Below the pieces are notes generated by a model, which saw only the letters and a list, made by a program, of their open reading frames with translations, was not told the DNA's origin and did no database searches. This document shows, piece by piece, positions 1 to 6,769 of a stretch of 12,205 nt of DNA. The translations under genes and the position numbers were made by a program. Each line of letters starts with the position of its first letter. The stretch's first letter is position 1. The stretch comes from Roseburia sp. (GTDB lineage: Bacteria; Bacillota; Clostridia; Lachnospirales; Lachnospiraceae): assembly GCA_017621905.1 (NCBI GenBank), contig JAGASC010000223.1:1-12205 (forward strand), read 5' to 3'.

Positions 1-18
1 CGCTATAATGAAAGATAA
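1..18 (+). CDS. Possible 3' tail of an upstream gene (partial)
   Basis: Frame 1 reads five codons (RYNER) and then stops at 16-18. A terminator-like hairpin begins 32 bases later, which is where a gene end would be expected. In operons with LplB/LplC-type permeases the gene just upstream is usually the extracellular sugar-binding lipoprotein, so this could be its C-terminus. Five residues cannot identify a family, and the reading frame itself is not proven. Confidence 0.25.
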   Translation, partial: RYNER

Positions 19-49
19 GATATATTTTAATATTTTAATGTTTGGCTGG

Positions 50-82
50 AAAGGGGAGAAAGTCGTTATTTTCTCCCTTTTT
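50..82 (+). terminator. Rho-independent-terminator-like hairpin before the permease genes
   Basis: Bases 50-61 pair with 70-81 over 12 base pairs (one G-T wobble at 53/78) around an 8-base loop at 62-69. The 3' side of the stem runs directly into TTTTT at 78-82. It lies after the stop at 16-18 and before the first permease start at 118. Either it ends the upstream transcript or it is a partial terminator that makes an upstream binding-protein gene more abundant than the permease mRNA. The second arrangement is common in ABC sugar operons but is inference here. Confidence 0.7.
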
Positions 83-104
83 GCAGAAACAGGCAATGGA
101 TGGG

Positions 105-110
105 AAAGGA
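105..110 (+). promoter_or_regulatory. Ribosome binding site that sets the first permease start
   Basis: AAAGGA lies 7 bases before the ATG at 118. The in-frame ATG at 100 has only a weak CAGG before it and would place this site inside the gene. The downstream ATG is therefore preferred. Confidence 0.6.
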
Positions 111-117
111 ATATAAT

Positions 118-1035
118 ATGAAGAATGATTTTCTGGTAAGGCATAAGAAGGATTGGCAGCGGAATAAAACTCTCTATTTGATGGTGTTGCCGGTACTCTT
201 ATTTTATATATGTTTTCATTATAAGCCCATGTATGGCGCTCTGATGGCTTTCTTTGATTACCGACCGGCGAAAAAGCTGTTTGAATGTGATTTTGTTGGG
301 TTGGAGAATTTTATACGTTTTTTTGAAAGTCCTTATTTTGGAAGAGTGGTAAGGAATACGTTGGCAATAAGTATTGGCTCTCTGATTATCGGTTTCCCAG
401 CCCCAATTATTCTGGCTTTAATGCTGAATGAAGTCAGAAATATGAAATTTAAGAGAATAACGCAGACCTTGACGTATCTGCCTCATTTTATATCAACGAT
501 AGTGGTCTGCGGCATGATCATACAGTTTTCATTGTCAGATGGTCTGTTCAATAATATCATCGCCTTCTTTGGTGGGGAGCGCCAGGCGTTATTGCAAAAT
601 CCTTCCCTGTACAGACCTATTTATATCTTTTCCGGTATCTGGCAGGGGGTAGGATGGGGCAGTATTTTGTATTTAGCTGCATTATCCGGTGTGGATACAC
701 AGCTGTACGAGGCGGCTATGATCGATGGAGCAGGCAAGTGGAGACAGGTCATTCATGTGACACTTCCGGGAATTATGCCCACAATTATCATTCAGCTGAT
801 TCTAAACATTGGTTCTCTGATGAGCGTAGGGTATGAAAAAACATTGAATCTGTATAATGAGTCTATTTATGAAACTGCAGATATTATTTCCACCTACGTC
901 TATCGTATGGGTATTGGAGGACAGGATTGGAGCTATTCAGCTGCGGTTGGTTTGTTCAACTCTGTGATCAATTGTATTCTTTTGGTTGTGGCAAATAAGA
1001 TGAGTAAAAAGCTGACGGAGACCGGTTTATGGTAG
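118..1035 (+). CDS. CUT1-family carbohydrate ABC transporter permease, LplB/YteP type
   Basis: This is one of the two membrane subunits of a binding-protein-dependent sugar importer (MalF position), acting in the cytoplasmic membrane. The 305-residue product has about six hydrophobic segments, near residues 18-40, 75-100, 125-145, 165-190, 220-240 and 275-298. The loop that contacts the ATPase is clear: E198-A-A with G204, followed by the LPGIMP turn. The YKPMYGALMAFFDY segment after the first helix and the ETGLW end are typical of LplB/YteP proteins, which import oligosaccharides such as pectin and other uronate-containing fragments. An upstream ATG at 100 would add six residues but lacks a good ribosome binding site. 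The second permease follows after 15 bases. No ATPase gene is present; such systems often share an MsmX-type ATPase encoded elsewhere. The family call is firm, the substrate is not readable. Confidence 0.93.
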   Translation: MKNDFLVRHKKDWQRNKTLYLMVLPVLLFYICFHYKPMYGALMAFFDYRPAKKLFECDFVGLENFIRFFESPYFGRVVRNTLAISIGSLIIGFPAPIILALMLNEVRNMKFKRITQTLTYLPHFISTIVVCGMIIQFSLSDGLFNNIIAFFGGERQALLQNPSLYRPIYIFSGIWQGVGWGSILYLAALSGVDTQLYEAAMIDGAGKWRQVIHVTLPGIMPTIIIQLILNIGSLMSVGYEKTLNLYNESIYETADIISTYVYRMGIGGQDWSYSAAVGLFNSVINCILLVVANKMSKKLTETGLW

Positions 1036-1036
1036 G

Positions 1037-1042
1037 AAGGAG
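1037..1042 (+). promoter_or_regulatory. Ribosome binding site that sets the second permease start
   Basis: AAGGAG is 8 bases before the ATG at 1051 but only 2 bases before the in-frame ATG at 1045. The start at 1051 is therefore the better choice. Confidence 0.6.
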
Positions 1043-1050
1043 ATATGATA

Positions 1051-1914
1051 ATGAACAGAAAAATGTCAAAAGGTGAGAAGGTTTTTCAGGTGATCAACTA
1101 TACCCTGCTGTTGTTGCTGATCTTTGTCTGCATTTATCCCATGTGGTATGTGGTAGTGTGTTCCTTCAGCGATTCCTGGGCTTTGATGGGACATAGGGGA
1201 ATTCTTTTGTGGCCGCTAAAATTTACGGTGGTAGCTTATGAAAGAGTATTTTCCAATGAGCTGATCTGGAAAGGCTATACCAATACCATTGTTTTGCTGG
1301 CTGTGGGCTTGTTTTTTCAGATGATAATGACCATCCTTGGTGCGTACTTTTTTTCCAGACCGAATGTACTGTATCGCAGACCCCTGATGCTGATGATTAC
1401 ATTTACTATGTTTTTCGGAGGGGGACTGATTCCGACTTATTTGAATATTCGGGATTTTAACCTGGATGGGACTATGTGGGGACTGGTGATCCCCTTTTGT
1501 ATCAGCACGTTTAATATGATCATCTTAAGAACCAGCTTTGAGAGCATTCCCAGTAGTCTGACCGAGGCAGCACAGATTGATGGAGCAAGTCATTGGACAG
1601 TTCTGTGGAAGATCGTACTGCCTTTGTCTAAGGCAACGCTTGCAGTTATCGCGTTATATTATGGCGTGGGCACATGGAATTCCTGGTTTTGGGCAACTGT
1701 TTTACTCAGAGATCGAAGCAAACTGCCGTTGCAGGCAATTTTGCGTCATATTATTGTAAGTAACGCAATGGATGGAATGGATTCCGGCATGCCGGCATCG
1801 GAAAGTATTAAATATGCTGCGATTACTGTGGCTACAGTTCCTATTCTTTGTGTATATCCTTTCCTGCAAAAATATTTCACACAGGGTGTTATGATTGGAG
1901 CGGTAAAGGAATGA
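1051..1914 (+). CDS. CUT1-family carbohydrate ABC transporter permease, LplC/YtcP type
   Basis: This is the second membrane subunit of the importer (MalG position), partner of the preceding permease. The 287-residue product starts MNRKMSKGEK and has six hydrophobic segments, the first at about residues 13-34. The ATPase-contact loop is E172-A-A with G178 and then KIVLP. The C-terminus GVMIGAVKE is the usual ending of LplC/YtcP proteins (typically KGVMIGSVKG). An ATG two codons upstream (1045) lies too close to the ribosome binding site. It is followed after 45 bases by the lyase gene, in the same direction, which ties the importer to the catabolic enzymes. Family assignment is firm; the transported glycan is inferred only from the neighbours. 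Confidence 0.93.
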   Translation: MNRKMSKGEKVFQVINYTLLLLLIFVCIYPMWYVVVCSFSDSWALMGHRGILLWPLKFTVVAYERVFSNELIWKGYTNTIVLLAVGLFFQMIMTILGAYFFSRPNVLYRRPLMLMITFTMFFGGGLIPTYLNIRDFNLDGTMWGLVIPFCISTFNMIILRTSFESIPSSLTEAAQIDGASHWTVLWKIVLPLSKATLAVIALYYGVGTWNSWFWATVLLRDRSKLPLQAILRHIIVSNAMDGMDSGMPASESIKYAAITVATVPILCVYPFLQKYFTQGVMIGAVKE

Positions 1915-1946
1915 GTCAGCCTCAGGCAAAGGTACGAAAATAAAAT

Positions 1947-1951
1947 GGAGG
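1947..1951 (+). promoter_or_regulatory. Ribosome binding site overlapping a false ATG
   Basis: GGAGG (1947-1951) shares its first base with an in-frame ATG at 1945 and stands 8 bases before the ATG at 1960. The longer reading frame from 1945 has no ribosome binding site of its own, so 1960 is the likely start of the lyase gene. Confidence 0.7.
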
Positions 1952-1959
1952 TTTTTGGT

Positions 1960-4620
1960 ATGATTTTATTTCATACGACACCGGAGCGATATCAGGTTTC
2001 AGATTGGGGACTTTGGAAGGAAGCTGTGCAGGTTAAGTCTGCGGATGAATTACAGGTTGGTGATAAAGTGAAAATGAAGGTATCTTTTCTGAATCTTATG
2101 ATAGATAAAGAATGCGTTCTTATCATCCGGGCTTATTCGGAAGATAAATTGGTTGGCTTGAAAGCGCAGGAGGTCATGATATTCCCGGATGTAATTCCGT
2201 TTGATCTGGTGAGTGAAGAGTTTGAGATTCCAAAGCAGAAAAAAATTGATAAGATAGAGCTGTTATTGCTTAAGGATTTTTCAACCATAACAGAACAGGA
2301 AGAAAATCAATTTTTACTGGGAAAGTATGTGGAAGGGTGCGCTTTTGCAGTGCTGAATACGGATACAGCGAAATTTGAAAAAGCCTGTGAGAGTGTCTCG
2401 GCGAATCCAAGTCCCTATATTGGAAATTATGAGCCATGCAAAAAATTGTTTCAGGATACAGTTTGTTTTGTACAGGATGGTACCGGAATGTGGATTAAAA
2501 ATGCAAAATATATGGCAAAGCAGCCGGTGATCAGGAAAGAAAAAAGAATGCTTCTGCCGATACAGACGGCAGAGGACTTGTTCGGTCGTGCATTTCCGCA
2601 GGAGAGCGGCTACATTGCGCTGCGCATGTTGGCGGAATGCCTGGGGGCATATTACTATGAAGACCGGTTTGGACTGTGCGTGATTTCATCCCTTCCTTAC
2701 GATTACAGCGAGACGATGTATACCAAACGGATTCAGTATATGGTTCGTCTTCTTGCTTATGAAAGACCGAAAGCGGCTGATCTGATGAAAAAATTTAAGG
2801 CGCGGATTCGCCCTAGAAGTCTGGGATATCGGGAAGAAGTAGAGCGGGCAGTCAGACTTTCGAAGACGAATAAAGAGGCAGAAAAAATTTCTGAGAATTT
2901 GCTTAAGACCGCAGACAAATTTATGGAGCGTAAGGTGCAGTATGAATTGGATCGAAGCAAAGAGCAGGCAGCCCTTGCGACAGCCATTGTTGATTATGAT
3001 GACATGCTGGCACTTTACTGGGCATATCTGACTACCGGGCAGCAGAAATATCTGATCCGATTGAAAGAACATGTTCTTGCCATGGCAGGAATGGAGCATT
3101 GGTATGGAGACTGTTTTTATCTGATGACTTCGCGCGCATTGGTAACGCTCAGTATGGCTTATGATTTTCTTTATGATGAATTTACGGCGGCTGAAAGAGA
3201 ACGCATTGCGAAAGCTATGGTGGAAAAAGGATTTTTGCCTGCAAGAAAGCTTTATTACGGTCTGGAGGATGAAAAAAAATGGCCATGGTGTATTCGGCGA
3301 ACCAATTGGAACTTTATTTGCAACAGCGGTGTGATTTTTGCGGCAGGTACATTGTTTGGTGAGTATGAGACAGAGTTGTGTGCAGACACATTGGAAAAAG
3401 CAATTCAGAGTCTGGAATTTGCATGTATCTGGTTGTCACCGGATGGAGAGCTGTTTGAAGGGCTTGGTTATGCAGCATATACCTGGAATTATCTGGTATT
3501 TGCATTACAGGCATTAGAGACAAATTTTGGTTCCTCCTTTGGACTTGGCGATGGACCGGGAGCGCATTTGAGCTATAAGGTTCCGTTTCAGTTGATGTCT
3601 GCAAGTGGATTTTTTAGCCAGGGAGATACGGGAACTACTTTAAGGCTGGGAACACAATATGTGATGTGGCAGGCAAGAAAATTTCAGGACCATACGATTC
3701 CAGCTTTGCGCAGAAAGCAGGTGGAGGCTGCCGGGGATAGCCGCATGGACAGATTTACGGATTTGCTCTGGTTTGATGAAAATGCAAATTTGGACGAAGG
3801 ACAATTGGATTATGTGTCTGAGGCGGTTTGGACGGCGGTATCCCGGAGTGACTGGAGCGGAGAGGGAATGGTCTTTTGCATTCATGCAGGAGATAATACG
3901 TTGGAACACAGTCACATGGATTTGGGAACCTTTGATCTTGAAGCAATGGGATTTCGCTTTGCGTCAGAGATGGGAATAGATTCGGGGATTTATTGTGTGC
4001 CGGGCAGTCAGTACATGTTGCGAGGACGTAATGAATATTATGCGGCCAGGGCAGAAGGGCACAATGTGTATGTAATTAATCCGGACAAAAGTCCGGGGCA
4101 GAGAAGCTTGGGATGTGCCAGGATTGAAATAATCAAACAGTCTGCAGAGCATGTCAGATATTGCGTGGATATGGAACCGGCGTACAGAGGTCAGGTAAAG
4201 TCTGCAAAGCGTTATGTAGAATTAAAAGAAAATCGAAGTGTGTTTGTAGTGCAGGACGAGATAGAGCCTCTTAAGAGTGGAGACAGGATTTATTGGTTCT
4301 GGCATACGTTTGCAGAAATCTTTTTCCGCGATCCATTAGCGGTGGAGGTTACGGATGAGAATACGGTCATTCTGGAGGCGGAGGGAAAGAGGCTGCATGT
4401 TCAGTTTGATGCCACCGTTCCGTTTACGATGAGGAAAGGGATGTCTCTTCCGTTAGATACTTCGCCAGCGCCCTTTGATCAACTGCAGGGAGGTATGATC
4501 CGGCAGCTGCTGACCGTTGTATTTGAGACAACACAGGAACCACTTATTTTTCGGGCAACAGCCTGGGAAGAAGGGAAAGAATATATACCGGAAGACAGGA
4601 AGGAGAGGAAAATACGATGA
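1960..4620 (+). CDS. Heparinase II/III-like polysaccharide lyase, cytoplasmic
   Basis: Likely a lyase that cuts uronic-acid-containing glycans by beta-elimination, leaving a 4,5-unsaturated uronate end. The 886-residue product has no signal peptide. Visible parts in order: an N-terminal beta-rich region (about 1-150); a short segment resembling the stalk domain of copper amine oxidases (about 198-242, with YIALRMLAECLGA); a helical toroid (about 310-590) with N449-W-N and E500-G-L-G-Y504-x-x-Y507, Y504 or Y507 being candidates for the catalytic tyrosine; and the heparinase II/III beta-domain (from about 630) with H650-S-H652-x-D and a later G-H701-N. Heparinase II family members place catalytic and zinc-binding histidines at these HxH and HN positions. 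The aspartate usually completing the metal site appears as E670. The next gene encodes the hydrolase that uses the unsaturated product, which supports the lyase role. The substrate and numbered PL family cannot be assigned by eye. Confidence 0.85.
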   Translation: MILFHTTPERYQVSDWGLWKEAVQVKSADELQVGDKVKMKVSFLNLMIDKECVLIIRAYSEDKLVGLKAQEVMIFPDVIPFDLVSEEFEIPKQKKIDKIELLLLKDFSTITEQEENQFLLGKYVEGCAFAVLNTDTAKFEKACESVSANPSPYIGNYEPCKKLFQDTVCFVQDGTGMWIKNAKYMAKQPVIRKEKRMLLPIQTAEDLFGRAFPQESGYIALRMLAECLGAYYYEDRFGLCVISSLPYDYSETMYTKRIQYMVRLLAYERPKAADLMKKFKARIRPRSLGYREEVERAVRLSKTNKEAEKISENLLKTADKFMERKVQYELDRSKEQAALATAIVDYDDMLALYWAYLTTGQQKYLIRLKEHVLAMAGMEHWYGDCFYLMTSRALVTLSMAYDFLYDEFTAAERERIAKAMVEKGFLPARKLYYGLEDEKKWPWCIRRTNWNFICNSGVIFAAGTLFGEYETELCADTLEKAIQSLEFACIWLSPDGELFEGLGYAAYTWNYLVFALQALETNFGSSFGLGDGPGAHLSYKVPFQLMSASGFFSQGDTGTTLRLGTQYVMWQARKFQDHTIPALRRKQVEAAGDSRMDRFTDLLWFDENANLDEGQLDYVSEAVWTAVSRSDWSGEGMVFCIHAGDNTLEHSHMDLGTFDLEAMGFRFASEMGIDSGIYCVPGSQYMLRGRNEYYAARAEGHNVYVINPDKSPGQRSLGCARIEIIKQSAEHVRYCVDMEPAYRGQVKSAKRYVELKENRSVFVVQDEIEPLKSGDRIYWFWHTFAEIFFRDPLAVEVTDENTVILEAEGKRLHVQFDATVPFTMRKGMSLPLDTSPAPFDQLQGGMIRQLLTVVFETTQEPLIFRATAWEEGKEYIPEDRKERKIR

Positions 4621-5804
4621 GAGGAAATGTATTACTGGAACATGCAGAGCGTTTTGCAAAGCCTTATGAGATATCTAAGAAAAAAATAGATGCGGCAGTC
4701 GAAAAGGCATTGGATAAGTTGGAAAGAAGCATTCCGAAATGGTCAGACAGCTTTGCGAAGTCCTGCACAGTGAATTTTGCATATCCGCGAGGCACGAACA
4801 GTGACTGGGTGTGTGGAATGCAGACCGGAACCTACTGGTTGGCATATGAATTGAGTGGAAACAGGAGGTTTCGCGATATAGCGGAAAAGCAGCTGCGTTC
4901 CTATAGGGACAGGCTGGATTTAAGAATTGGTGTGGATGACCATGATGTGGGATTCGTGTACTCTCCATCCTGTGTTGCCGCATACAAAATAACCGGAGAT
5001 GAAAAGGCAAGACAATTGGCATTGGATGCTGCAGAATATTATTATAATACCAGTTATTCGAAAGAGGGTGGTTTTATCCTCCGGGGCTGGAATTGGGAAA
5101 ATGCCGAGGGCTGCAGGACGATGATGGATACCCTGATGAATACACCCTTTCTTTTTTGGGCCGGTAAAGCAGCGAATAAACAGGAATATATTGATGCGGC
5201 TATTTCACAGCAGCGGATCACAGAACAGTGCTTGATCAGGGAAGACGGTTCGTCTTTCCATCATTATCAGTTTGACCCGAAAACATACAAACCGTTACAT
5301 GGAGTTACCTGGCAGGGGTATTCTGATGATTCCTGTTGGTCTCGCGGTCAGGCCTGGGGAGTTTACGGTTTTCCTATTGCATATTCTTATTGTAAAGAAG
5401 AATTTTTGGTGAATCTACATAGGGACATTACATACTATATGCTGGGGAAACTCCCAGAAGATCTGATCCCTCATTGGGATTTTGAGTTTGCGGGAAGTAC
5501 AGATGCGCCCAGAGACAGTTCTGCAGGAGTAGTGGCTGTTTGTGGAATGCATGAGATGTGCAGGTACCTTCCGGAGGATGCGCCCCAGAAGCATATTTTT
5601 GAGAGTGCAGCCGCACAAATGCTGGAGGCAGTCATTGATCACTGTGCAGGAGAAATCGGAAGGGAATATGAGGGCCTGCTCTGTCATGTTACCCATGCAT
5701 TGCCACAAGGGCTGGGAATTGATGAATGTGCTGTTTACGGTGATTATTTTTATCTGGAGGCGTTGATGCGCTTTGTGAATCCCTCCTGGAACAGATATTG
5801 GTAA
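4617..5804 (+). CDS. GH88 unsaturated uronyl (glucuronyl) hydrolase
   Basis: Removes the 4,5-unsaturated uronic acid left at the non-reducing end by a polysaccharide lyase, through hydration of the double bond. The 395-residue product has the (alpha/alpha)6-barrel signature: GMQTGTYWLAYEL, then H109-D110-V-G-F, then M-M-D171-T-L-M-N, then W232-Q-G-Y-S-D-D-S-C-W-S-R-G-Q-A-W247. The two aspartates are 61 residues apart, the same spacing as the catalytic pair D88/D149 of Bacillus sp. GL1 UGL, which favours GH88 over GH105. In most members the residue before QGY is histidine (THQG); here it is W232, which may shift substrate preference. There is no signal peptide. The ATG overlaps the lyase stop codon as ATGA, indicating translational coupling and a shared job. 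Exact uronic acid and linkage are unknown. Confidence 0.9.
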   Translation: MRGNVLLEHAERFAKPYEISKKKIDAAVEKALDKLERSIPKWSDSFAKSCTVNFAYPRGTNSDWVCGMQTGTYWLAYELSGNRRFRDIAEKQLRSYRDRLDLRIGVDDHDVGFVYSPSCVAAYKITGDEKARQLALDAAEYYYNTSYSKEGGFILRGWNWENAEGCRTMMDTLMNTPFLFWAGKAANKQEYIDAAISQQRITEQCLIREDGSSFHHYQFDPKTYKPLHGVTWQGYSDDSCWSRGQAWGVYGFPIAYSYCKEEFLVNLHRDITYYMLGKLPEDLIPHWDFEFAGSTDAPRDSSAGVVAVCGMHEMCRYLPEDAPQKHIFESAAAQMLEAVIDHCAGEIGREYEGLLCHVTHALPQGLGIDECAVYGDYFYLEALMRFVNPSWNRYW

Positions 5805-5833
5805 ATTTGTGAGGTGGAAAAGGAGACAAGCAG

Positions 5834-6769
5834 ATGGATTTTTCAATGTATGCCGGCTTTACGCAGAAAATACGTAACGATGGAATGGAAGAAGCCGCTA
5901 AATATGCACGAAGGCTGAAATTTTCTTCCGTTGAGGTTATAGCAGACTTTTATTTTGATTCAGTAAATGCAATTCCGACCGTTGAGGCCGCAGGGGAGGC
6001 AAAAAAAGTTCTTGATCAGTATGGACTTCCGGTTGCATGTTATTCTGTCGGTATTAACCTATGGAATCGGACAGATAGCGAACAAATATTGATGGAGCAG
6101 ATTGATATAGCACATGCGTTGGGGTCACCTTATCTGCACCATACGTTATTGCCATGGCTTACTTTAGATGAGAATAGCCCGGAGCCATCGGGAGCAATCA
6201 TGCATGTCGTGGAAATTGCGTCCAGAGTGGCAGATTATGCGAAAACAAAAGGAATGTGTTGCATTTATGAGGATCAGGGCTATTATGTCAACGGCGTCGG
6301 TGGGTATCAGTTTTTTTATGACGAAATGAAGAAACGTTGTGAAAATATCGGAGTTTGCGGGGATTTGGGTAATATTTTATTTGTGAATGAAAAGCCGGAA
6401 GCATTTTTGCGAGCGTTTGCAAATGAGATCAAGCATGTCCATGTGAAGGATTATTTGTGGAAATGTGGGGCGGTTTCCCCGGGCAGATATTGGATGAAAG
6501 CAAAAGGGGACAGCTGGTTAAGAGATACGATGGTTGGAAGTGGTGTGATTGATTTTGCGGCTTGTATGCAAATATTAAAGGATGCTGGATATTCCGGACG
6601 CTTTGCGCTTGAAAATGTTCATCCGGAACCATACGAAGAAGGTGTCCGTCAGGCAATGGAGCTCGTTGAAAGATTATACGCGCCGGAGCGAAGCGGAGTG
6701 CGCATCGGTCGCCAAGGCGAATGCCATGTGCGAGGAACGAGGACATGGGAGGGGAATGAAATATGCTAA
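5834..6769 (+). CDS. Xylose-isomerase-like TIM-barrel sugar isomerase/epimerase with repeat-encoded tail
   Basis: A member of the AP-endonuclease-2/xylose-isomerase-like TIM-barrel superfamily, which includes sugar isomerases, epimerases and lyases acting on keto sugars with a divalent metal. The probable metal ligands come in the usual order: E146 (IYEDQG), D177 (CGDLGN), H203 (HVHVKDY) and E260 (ALENVHPEP). The start at 5834 has AGGAG 8 bases upstream. The barrel appears to end near L281-Y282; the remaining 29 residues are arginine- and glycine-rich, unlike the rest, and most of them are encoded by a GC-rich palindromic element (see repeat at 6680-6748). The final 7 bases overlap the start of the dehydrogenase gene, suggesting the two act in sequence. 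The specific substrate is not recognisable. Confidence 0.82.
   Translation: MDFSMYAGFTQKIRNDGMEEAAKYARRLKFSSVEVIADFYFDSVNAIPTVEAAGEAKKVLDQYGLPVACYSVGINLWNRTDSEQILMEQIDIAHALGSPYLHHTLLPWLTLDENSPEPSGAIMHVVEIASRVADYAKTKGMCCIYEDQGYYVNGVGGYQFFYDEMKKRCENIGVCGDLGNILFVNEKPEAFLRAFANEIKHVHVKDYLWKCGAVSPGRYWMKAKGDSWLRDTMVGSGVIDFAACMQILKDAGYSGRFALENVHPEPYEEGVRQAMELVERLYAPERSGVRIGRQGECHVRGTRTWEGNEIC
6680..6748 (+). repeat. GC-rich multi-hairpin element inside the 3' end of the TIM-barrel gene
   Basis: Three inverted-repeat units lie back to back. Unit 1: GCGC at 6680-6683 pairs with GCGC at 6700-6703 and encloses GCGAAGC (6688-6694), a sequence known to form an unusually stable mini-hairpin in DNA. Unit 2: GCAT (6702-6705) plus TCGCC (6709-6713) pairs with GGCGA (6716-6720) plus ATGC (6721-6724) around AA, with a 3-base bulge. 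Unit 3: CCATGT (6724-6729) pairs with ACATGG (6743-6748) around a loop that contains CGAGG twice. Composition is sharply richer in GC than the flanks. The layout resembles dispersed REP-like palindromic elements. Only one copy is in this window, so dispersion is not shown. Confidence 0.6.

Noticed and set aside
4..9. TATAAT close to the window start
   Set aside because: Any -35 element is outside the window, and it overlaps a probable gene end followed by a terminator hairpin, so a promoter here cannot be supported.
112..117. TATAAT directly before ATG 118
   Set aside because: It lies between the ribosome binding site and the start codon and would yield no usable leader. Best explained as AT-rich spacer.
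8..121. Short frame of 37 codons from ATG 8 across the terminator hairpin
   Set aside because: It has no ribosome binding site, reads through the hairpin and overlaps the permease start, so it is probably spurious.
2686..3099. Antisense open frame of 137 codons within the lyase gene
   Set aside because: No recognisable motif, biased composition from the opposite strand of a strong coding gene, and no ribosome binding context. The other antisense frames in the window were left out on the same grounds.
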